Program-made: the position numbers and the translations under genes
Notes under the pieces: model-generated
Database searches by the model: none
The model's input: the letters and a program-made list of their open reading frames with translations, nothing else
What the model was told of the DNA's origin: nothing
Part shown: positions 29,722 through 36,589 of the stretch, one piece after another
How the letters are laid out: each line of letters begins with the position of its first letter
Position numbering within the stretch: position 1 is the first letter of the stretch
Source of the DNA: Zopfochytrium polystomum
Taxonomy: Eukaryota > Chytridiomycota > Chytridiomycetes > Chytridiales > Chytridiaceae
Direction: 5' to 3'
Assembly: GCA_025765615.1 (NCBI GenBank)
Contig: JAIVFJ010000474.1
Location: 1-36,589 of the forward strand
Length of the DNA: 36,589 bases

Positions 29722-30681
29722 CTACTTCTGCTTTGCGTACCGGACAGCGATGGTGCGGCCATCGTGTACCGAGCCGTTCAGGGCCTCGAGGGCGGCCGTG
29801 GCCTCGTCGACAGTGCTAAAGGTGACACCCCCGTGGCCTTTAATTTTGCCCTGGCCACCCGTGATCTTGGGGACATTGGTGCTGACGACGGTGCCGTAGG
29901 GGGAAAAGAGCTTCTTGAGTTTCGCCGGTGTGGTAGAGAACGGGAGGTTCCTAACGAGCAGGATGGGCGAGGGTTCGACCGCCTGTTTTTCCTTTGGCGC
30001 GCGGACCGTGACCTTCTTGCCGCCGACGGTGATCGATCCGGCGGCGATGGCGGCCTCGGCCTCATCCTCGGTGGAGAAAGCGATGATGGCCTCGGTCTCG
30101 CTGTTCTTAACTAAGCGGACGGTGGTGACTTTGCCGAGTTTGGAGAACGCAGCCGAGATCGCGGCCTCGCTAGTGCCGGCCTGGAGGTCGGTGGCCACGA
30201 CGGCGTTGGTGAGGGCGGCGGAGCGGGTCGTCGTCGTCGTCGTCTTGGCGGCGGCCTTCTTGTTCTTCGGGGTTGCGACTGTATTTTTTTTTTTTTTATT
30301 TGGTTCCGACAGAGAAGGGGAGCGACTATGAGCCGTGCGCGGGCTGGAGCCACAGGTGCGAAGTTGGGGGCAAAAGTGGGGACGGGCGAGCATGCTCGCA
30401 AGAAAGGGGACACAAAGAAGTGGGGACAGCACCTTGGACATCCTCCATGGCAACGTCTTCATCGGCGACAACCGCCGCCTTAACAGACTGGATCGACGAG
30501 AGGAGTTTTCGGTGGTTAGAATCGGATTCGCTCACCGTTTTCTCCCTCGCCCCCCCCCCTCTCTCTCTCTCACTCCCTCCCTCGCTCAGGCAACATCAGT
30601 CAGTGAATGCGCGACTCTCTCTCTCGCTCTCACCTTCTTCGGCACGATGCTCTTCTTTGCGACGGCGACCTTCTTCGACAT
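29722..30681 (-). CDS. Two-RRM nucleolin-like RNA-binding protein 4
   Basis: Three exons, 30681-30634, 30487-30433 and 30278-29722, give 219 aa. Exon 1 MSKKVAVAKKSIVPKK; exon 2 SVKAAVVADEDVAMEDVQ; exon 3 starts ATPKNKKAAAKTTTTTTRS. RRM1: RNP2 AVVATDLQAG, RNP1-like TEAIIAFST. RRM2: RNP2 ILLVRNLPFS, RNP1 KGHGGVTFST. Ends AVRYAKQK. Exon order, intron phases and both flanks match gene 3, of which it is the nearest relative by its exon 1. It was adjacent to gene 3 before the transposon inserted between them. Probable nuclear RNA-binding protein. Confidence 0.85.
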
Positions 30682-30769
30682 GTTGTGTGGTAGCGGCGGC
30701 GGTGTTAACAGTTGTGGTTGGTTGTGTTGAGCGAGGGAGTTCCTTCTCTCTTTTTTCTTCACGGCTTTT

Positions 30770-30893
30770 ATTGCTTTCTCTCTCTCCTTCTTTCTTTTCT
30801 TTTTTTCTTTTTCTTTCTTTTCTTTCTTTTCTTTCTTTCTTTCTTTCTTTTCTTTCTTTCTTTCTTTCTCTTCTTTCTTTTCTTTCTTCTCTT
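30770..30893. repeat. (CTTT)n-type pyrimidine tract in 5' leader of RRM gene 4
   Basis: About 120 bases of CTTT/TTTCT units on the plus strand, polypurine on the gene's strand; much longer than in gene 3, in the same position. Confidence 0.9.
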
Positions 30894-30905
30894 CGCTGAC
30901 AAGTC
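30894..30905 (-). promoter_or_regulatory. Shared 5' motif of RRM gene 4
   Basis: CGCTGACAAGTC, identical to that of gene 1, at the outer edge of the pyrimidine tract about 215 bases from the ATG. So the distance to the ATG varies (about 50 to 215) while the order motif, tract, ATG is fixed. Confidence 0.45.
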
Positions 30906-31205
30906 AGTCCGTCACGACTGCCGAAAAAAATTGTCGCAAATACCCTTAGGTGAGCTCAGCGCAAAAAAAAAAAAAAACAAAGAGCCACGAGGATCGTTCC
31001 ATTTATATATTCAAGTGCGTAGTGCTCCGCTCGTGCTAGCATTTGCAGCAATTACAATACGGTTTGAAACCGAGTTGTTTAGGCCCGTTTGCAAGGTGAG
31101 GGGCGCGGCATCTGCCCAACCACCAACACGGATCGCACCGAGGCTGAACCTTTTTTTGCAAGATGGCTGGCGAAGAGTCCGGCAGCTCCGTCTGTCTCTG
31201 GTCTG

Positions 31206-31252
31206 CGGAGCGCTCTTTCTATTCGGCAGCAACTCGACGACGGCGGAACGAC
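31206..31252 (-). pseudogene. Ankyrin gene fragment
   Basis: The minus strand reads RSAVVELLPNRKSA, matching RSAVVELLVNQESALL of the ankyrin pseudogene at about 33050-33110. The plus-strand 16-mer AGCAACTCGACGACGG is shared. Too short to have function; a duplicated scrap. Confidence 0.6.
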
Positions 31253-31726
31253 CCCGTGAACACCCCCGCGCTGCCTCGCATACCAAACAAACAAAAAGTC
31301 GCGCGGTGCTGAGGTGAGTGAAGTAAATAATTTATTTTGCTGCAACGACACCGGAGATGAAGGCGCAGGTGGCACCCTCACTCTATGATCGTTGTGCAAG
31401 CGAAAGCATTCTGGTTCCAAGCAGACCCACCGACTCGTAGTGCTATGACGACAACGCTGCAGGCAACACGTATCCCGATACTACGCCCAAACGAACACCG
31501 ACTCAATGTACCAGTACTACGGTAAAGCCTGCGGCCTGTGCGTGGCCGACGATAAAAGTCCACGACGCGGTGTTTGAGGTTGAGGTTGACCGAAAGGTGG
31601 ACGACCGTAGCTTCAGGGTGAAGGCGTCAAGTGAGAGTAACGAGGCACCGAGTTTTTTTTTCTTCGCCTGGCATCTCGGGATCCCCGCCTCCCAGCCCAG
31701 TCAGTCTGTAACCTCGTTAACGAGAG

Positions 31727-31800
31727 CTTCCCAAATCGCTTCCATAAATTCATTGCCGGTACGGACATAAAAATTTCTTCGTCACCAAATGAAGCCACCC
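31727..31800 (-). other. Conserved segment downstream of RRM pseudogene 5
   Basis: TCCCAAATCGCTTCCATAAA, ATTGCCGGTACGGACATAAA, TTTCTTCGTCACCAAATG: diverged form of the segment at 16297 and 29521. Confidence 0.5.
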
Positions 31801-31898
31801 CACAACCAACGAACAAGGCAAAACAAGTAAAGTAAACAGTGAGGATTACTGGGGTGGACACAGGAACAAATGCAAGGGGGGTTAAAACGCCGTTCAGA

Positions 31899-32525
31899 CT
31901 ACTTTTTCAAGTACCGGATAGAGATGGTGCGGCCGTTGAATACCGACCCGTTCAGGGCCTTGAGGGCGGTGGTGGCCTCGAAGACAGTGGAAAACTCAAC
32001 ACCCCCGTAGCCTTTTGATATCCATTTCCTTTGCTTTCCTTGGCCCTTGGGACCGTGACGTTGGTGACGGTGCCGAAGGCGGCAAAGAGCTTCTTGAGTG
32101 GCCCCGGGGTAACGTTGACCGGGAGGTTCCCGACGACCAGGACGTTCGAAGGTTCGCCCACCGCCTTTTCCTTTGGCGCGCGGACCGAGGCCTTCTTGCC
32201 GTCCACGGTGATCGACCCGGCGGAGATGGCAGCCTTGGACTCTTCCTCGGTGGAGAAGGTGACGACTGCCTCGGTTTCGTTGTTCTTGAGGATGCGCACC
32301 TTGATGACTTGACCGTGCTCGGAGAAGGCTTCCGAGATCGCGTCCTTGCTGGTGCCGGCCGGGAGGTCGGTGGCGACGACGGCGGTGGTTAGGGCGGCGG
32401 CGCCGGCCATCTTCTTGGGGGTTGCGCCTGCAGGTTTTTTTGTCCATGAGCGGTCGGTGGACAGGAGCCACAGGTGCGAAGAGAGTGGGGACACGTGAGC
32501 ATGATTGCATGAAAGGGGACACACT
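31899..32525 (-). pseudogene. RRM array pseudogene (copy 5), 5'-truncated
   Basis: Homology begins inside what is intron 2 in gene 3 (TGTCCCCTTTCATGCAATCA.. and CCTGTGGCTCC, then the acceptor AACCTGCAG), so exons 1-2 and the promoter are missing. Exon 3 encodes KKMAGAAALTTAVVATDLPA, TEAVVTFST, VLVVGNLPVN, then a one-base frameshift near 32011-32031, just before the RNP1 of RRM2 (SKGYGGVEFST in the other frame), and ends SIRYLKK. Retention of intron sequence shows a DNA-level copy, not a retrocopy. Confidence 0.8.
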
Positions 32526-32685
32526 GGGAAAACTGGAAAGCATTATCGACGAGAATCGCTACTCTGAGTTCTACGAGCGAATGCATTTGACGCTTTAGCA
32601 CTCCACACATTGTAACAGAGTATGCATTGCGATACTGTTTTTACTCCACGCAAAGGAAAGGCTAGCCGGTAATCTGGCCATAGCC

Positions 32686-34475
32686 TCAGAAGTGCGGATT
32701 TCTGGTCTTCAACCCCAAACTTGACACATTGCCTCGGCTGGTTTCCCCGCGAAGCAGGAAATCCACAACCTGCTGATGTCCGTTCCCTCCCGCTAACAAC
32801 AATGGTGTCAGACCGTCCGCACAGGCCGCGTTCACGTCCGCACCTGCCTCCAGCAGGAGCTTGACGGCTTCCAGCTGTCCCGCCGCGCAAGCAACGTGCA
32901 ACGGCGTCATCTTCTTGGAATCCCAAGAGTCCACGGCCACACCGTTATCCAGCAGCACCCGCATGATCTCCACGTGCCCGTTCCTTGTGGCTGCGATCAG
33001 CGCCAAGGATGCATCGTCGAAGCCGTCAGCAATCTCGTGAACGCGGTCGGCTTGGCTGAGCAGAGCGCTCTCTTGATTCACCAGCAACTCGACGACGGCG
33101 GAGCGACCGTGACGCGCCGCCTTGTAGACCAGCCGATAAAAGTCAATATTTCCGACACGGCGGTCGATAAGAAAGTCCACCACATCCAAGTGACCTTTCC
33201 AGCACGCGATCTCCAGCAGCTTTTCCTCTTCGAGCAGCCCAGCGCCGTTCGTTTACTGGAAAAGCCAACGGACGACATTTAACTTCCCTTCGCTCACCGC
33301 AAGGTCCAACACCGTCCATTTCTCCGCGCCCACGGTAGCACCGAGCTCGGCGCCAGCCTCGACCAGCGTGATTACTGTCCCCAGCTTGCCTCGTGCCGCG
33401 GCAAAAAAGAAGCGGTGTCAGCTCATCCGCGTCTCGCGCTTCCAAGTCGGCTCCACGCTGAACTAAAAGTTTCGCCACGTGCGAGCTTCCGTGCACGCTT
33501 ACCGTATGCAGGGGCGTCTGGTTGCTGTCGTTACGGGCGTCCACATTCGCAGAGTGCCTCAGCAGCAAGTCTGCAACTTTGCGGTTGCCAGCAACGTGAA
33601 GCGACGTTAAGCCCTCGTCCGCGGCGGCGTTCACATCTGCGCCTCGCGCCAACAGAAATTCTGCGGTTTCCGCGTGGCCGTTCATGCACGCTGCATGCAA
33701 TGGCGACCAATCGTTCCTGTTGACGTCGATGTCGTTGTCGAGAAAGTATTCTACAACTCGAGTGCGCCCAAAGTTGCACGCAGTAGTCAGGAGATTCGAG
33801 CGTGCATGGAAGGAAAGATTTTCTCCATTCTGATACAACAGTCGCACGATCTCAACGTGACCGTTTTCTATGGCGACTTGAAACGGAGTCAGAAACCCGC
33901 CGCCCCGTCGAATGTTCGCATCAGCTCCACGCCGCAGTAAGATTTCCGCAATATCCACGCGACCTGTTCTGCATACTTCGGCCAAAGCTGTAAAACTTCT
34001 ACCGTTCCTGATGTTGGGATTCGCTCCGTGGTTCAGCAAAATTTCAACGAGCTGTGAGTGGCCATTTAGTGATGCAACGTGGAGTGGAGTCGATCCGTCG
34101 TCGGCGGGTAGCATTCACAGCCGCGGCTCGAGCAAGCAGTACCTGCGCTGTGGCCACGCGATTAGCCTGGCAGGCGAAGAATAGTGGCGACCACCCTTGT
34201 TTTCGATTTCAAGTTGATGTACGCACCGTGGTTCAGATAGTATTCAACCACAGCGTTATGGCCGTTACGGCTCGCGCTGACCAGCGGATGATCGGCCAAA
34301 TCTTGAAACAGAAACTCTGCTCCCTTCTGATGCAGAAGGCGCACTACTTCGAGGTGAGCCTCGTTCTCCGTCACTTCCGCTGCCACGGCGGCGGTTTGCC
34401 CGACCAGTGGCTGAATCACATCGACCTGTTCGAGCGGGTTGATTCATCCAAGACGTTTGGATTCGATGACGGCAT
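32686..34475 (-). pseudogene. Ankyrin-repeat gene with frameshifts and a stop
   Basis: Most of the span encodes canonical ankyrin repeats of about 33 aa, such as GSTPLHVASLNGHSQLVEIL, WSPLHAACMNGHAETAEFLL and MTPLHVACAAGQLEAVKLLL with GADVNA turns. The chain is broken at least four times: near 34180-34200 (NLKSK, then GWSPLFFAC in another frame), near 34112-34125 (before LPADDGSTPLH), at an A-run 33403-33408 (LTPLLF, then AARGKLGTVITLVEAG in another frame), and by TAA at 33253-33255 (WLFQ-stop-TNGAG). Introns do not explain these, as the repeats continue directly across each break. The start is probably the ATG at 34475 (MPSSNPNVLDES), itself out of frame with what follows. Ankyrin proteins bind protein partners; this copy cannot make a full product. 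Confidence 0.75.
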
Positions 34476-34977
34476 TGTTTGCTACTTCCCCATCCTTTCT
34501 GATTTCTGTGAGCGCGTGTGAGCATCATAACACGGAGTCATCAAAAGAAGGGCATTGCATATTAAAATGGTGACATCCCGGAGTTTCAGATTGATGAATG
34601 AAGCGCCGTTTACCCACTGCAAACCAGTTCGAGATGGTCACTGAAATCCATAACCGCCCTGCCAGTGCACTGTTAACCGCCGGCGGCCAAAAAATCGGGG
34701 ATTTATACCCAAAATATATCGCAGTCCAACCGGAAATCGAGAAAGGAAGAGAGCAAAACAGAGGAGGAGTGCCCGCATCCAAAAGACTGATAAATTGGTG
34801 CCCTCTCCGTGCTCACAGAAAATGAGCAGTCGCCGAAAAGTATCTCATGAGACTGGAACAAGGGCAGCCGGCGCACGGTTGTGCCAACAATAGCGACCCT
34901 GAGCACAACGATTCGGGGACGTTAGCGTTGTTCATTTTCTCCGGGCGAGGCCACCAAGTGTCAACTGCGGGGCGGCC
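34476..34977. other. Spacer between two ankyrin relics
   Basis: I see no gene or RNA here. Short overlapping open frames on both strands show no domain. Confidence 0.3.
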
Positions 34978-35242
34978 GTGGACGGAATGGAGCTCTGGCC
35001 GGACGACGGGGCGATGACAGACGCCATCACCGCCGCAAGGGGAAGGCTCGCCATGCCGCTCCATATCACATCGATCGCGGGGCATCGGGGCGTTGTCCGG
35101 CTTCTCGTGGATTGTGGCGCGAGCGCCGCTCAGCGAAGCGCTGAACGCGAGACATCTCGAGATCGCAGACTGGCTGGTCTGCCAAGGCGCTTTGATCGGG
35201 CCGGTACAAGCTTCATCCCACCCGCTGCGCCATTAAGTAACA
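34978..35242 (+). pseudogene. Ankyrin gene relic, plus strand
   Basis: One frame reads MPLHITSIAGHRGVVRLLVD then CGASA, a clear ankyrin repeat. After a one-base frame change near 35125 the next repeat follows in another frame as APLSEALNARHLEIADWLVC and GALIG, ending at a stop near 35235. Opposite in strand to the large ankyrin pseudogene next to it. Confidence 0.6.
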
Positions 35243-35746
35243 CGCAGATGCTGGGTAGCTGCTGCGCAGCAGGCACGCCACCGATCGATGTTACAGTGTA
35301 TTCTCTGCCTCAATAGATCGCTTTCCTGCAATGCATGGATACGATCGCTATTGGTGAGGAAGCACGAACGCGAGGCGCAGGCAGGCAGACGGTGCGTGAG
35401 GGGGATTGGGTGGGCGAGTGGGCGCGGGCGGGGGCGCTGCTGTGCAATGTGCATTAGAAACAGAAAACAGAATCTGGAGGGTGACAAGAAAGGGACAGAA
35501 TCAGCCCCAGACAAATTTTCGGCGCCGGGCGAGGGGAAGTATCGCATCATACCAAGACTACGCGATATTTCTTTTGCCAGTGAAGAAACGGCCCGGCGAC
35601 TACAAAACTGAAGCCACAATTGCCACCGGCACGGGAAGGATGAAAAAAAAAACGAAACAAAAAAAACAGAAGACTCCAGTTTTTGGTAGGCCAAAGGTTG
35701 GCGACCGCGGCAACTTCCAATGCCTTTGGCAACCCACCTCCGCATT
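35243..35746. other. Intergenic, no recognised gene
   Basis: Holds an A-rich patch (about 35640-35670). Open frames here are continuations of other frames and carry no domain. Confidence 0.3.
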
Positions 35747-36217
35747 TCACTTTTTTCTCGCCCCGGAAGCCCGTGCCACCGGCTGCGCTTTGTTGGGAGC
35801 CTTGCTTGCCGCCGACAGAGGAGTCTTTGGCTGCGATGGGACCGCGGAAGTCTTCCCTTGCCGCCTTCGCGACTCTGCCGCTCCTTTCCCCTTCTTGGTG
35901 GAAACTGAAGCCGCCGCCGCCGCCGTTGCCGCCGTCGTTCCCGGCGAAGGGTTCTTCTGCGCTTTGCCTCCCGTCGTCTCCTTTCCTTTCTGGCTCGCCT
36001 GCTGCCTCTGAACCGGCGACTTTCCACCCGCCGCCGCCTTCCTGATCGTCTGCGCTGACCCCTTGCCCAAAGTCGTCGCCGCCGCCTTGCCCGTCGTCCC
36101 TGTGGATGCCTTTTCCTTCCCCGCGCGAGCCCGCTTGCACGCCCCGCCGCCCGCTGCTCGCCGGTAGAGTTGCCGCGCACCAGACCGGAACTGGAACCCG
36201 GCGCCTTGGCACGCCAT
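35747..36217 (-). CDS. Lys/Ala-rich basic protein, hypothetical
   Basis: 156 codons in this frame. From about residue 25 on it is rich in Lys, Ala, Gly, Thr and Ser (KEKASTGTTGKAAATTLGKG, VSTKKGKGAAES, ending ASGARKK), like histone H1 tails or nucleolar linkers, with no folded domain. The first 25 residues look less natural. An upstream frame from 36324 (MPAGFINLIPKFYFSKPNRA, TCAALRDLTEQILGWRAK) may be the true N-terminus joined by an intron or a frameshift near 36150. Low complexity and GC bias could also produce such a frame by chance. No function is claimed. Confidence 0.35.
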   Translation of the reverse strand: MACQGAGFQFRSGARQLYRRAAGGGACKRARAGKEKASTGTTGKAAATTLGKGSAQTIRKAAAGGKSPVQRQQASQKGKETTGGKAQKNPSPGTTAATAAAAASVSTKKGKGAAESRRRQGKTSAVPSQPKTPLSAASKAPNKAQPVARASGARKK

Positions 36218-36324
36218 CCCAATATCTGTTCGGTCAAGTCTCTCAGTGCGGCGCAGGTCGGACGTGCCCGGTTCGGCTTGGAGAAATAAAATTTTGGAAT
36301 CAGGTTAATGAAACCGGCAGGCAA

Positions 36325-36589
36325 AGCGGTGTCGAGGGAGGCGGGCGGTTAAAGGCAAAGTTGGAGGATCCAAGGAATTCAAATTTCACCTTTGCCCCAG
36401 TCGATCAACTCCGTTTTGGAATAGCACCTTGCAAGCGAACGAGTCGGAGAAGGAGAATCAACCTTAGCATAGCTCTCCCACATATTCACCCAGCCCCACT
36501 TCCCCGCTTCGCACCGATTTATCGTCCTTATTATAATGCACGCGGATATTGCTTGGGTTCGCGTCGTTATGCGCGTAGCCGACGTTCTT
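36325..36589. other. Right window edge, nothing recognised
   Basis: No coding frame or RNA I can support. Confidence 0.3.

Larger units (their letters stand above)
30906..31898. other. Spacer between RRM gene 4 and pseudogene 5
   Basis: Nearly 1 kb with an A-run (about 30963-30976), an ankyrin fragment (31206-31252) and the conserved RRM downstream segment (31727-31800). Otherwise nothing recognisable. Confidence 0.4.

Noticed and set aside
1..36589. CRISPR arrays, bacterial operons, ribosome binding sites
   Set aside because: The window is eukaryotic with spliced genes; microsatellites lack unique spacers.

Overview
This is a GC-rich window from a nuclear fungal genome. The supporting evidence is short GT..AG introns (about 50-120 nt, several with CTGAC/CTAAT-like branch sites), a fungal-type SUA5, a DHA1-type MFS transporter, an initiator tRNA-Met, and a family of ankyrin-like proteins with WW-containing 29-residue repeats. 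The repeat family suggests an early-diverging (chytrid-like) fungus, but that placement is inference. All exon structures were read by eye from splice signals and reading-frame agreement.
Layout: 1-948 (minus) is the 5' part of an F-box-like gene, divergent from SUA5 (1408-2733, plus), which is followed by a four-exon MFS drug/polyamine transporter (3191-4963). From 5.2 to 11.2 kb there is a cluster of WW-repeat genes: two intact (9013-9819, 10448-11167), two decayed (5255-5635 minus, 8472-8792 plus) and one N-terminal stub (9967-10341). Among them sits a four-exon, seven-segment membrane protein with a polyglutamine loop (6167-7922). An initiator tRNA-Met is at 11349-11420. About 3 kb after it (11421-14408) has no gene I can recognise.
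From 14.4 to 32.5 kb there is a minus-strand tandem array of two-RRM, nucleolin-like genes: three intact three-exon copies (14409-15421, 16425-17335, 29722-30681) and two pseudogenes (15500-16003, 31899-32525). The copies share a 5' motif (CTGACAAGTC-like) next to a polypurine tract, and a conserved segment downstream of the stop. The array is split by an 11.7-kb insertion: two head-to-tail copies of one 5.85-kb DNA transposon, joined end to start with no spacer and bounded only at the outer ends by the same 8-bp duplication CGATCTCG. Each unit carries an eight-exon transposase gene (about 1240 aa) with a DDE-like core, two Myb/SANT-like domains and a C-terminal Cys cluster. Copy 1 reads through; copy 2 has one extra G that breaks the frame.
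The right end (32.7-36.6 kb) holds a broken ankyrin-repeat gene (several frameshifts and a stop), small ankyrin fragments at 31.2 and 35.0 kb, and a low-confidence Lys/Ala-rich basic protein. Overall the window shows gene birth and death in three repeat-protein families plus a recent transposon insertion. The unusual features are the spacerless transposon dimer and the composite transposase.
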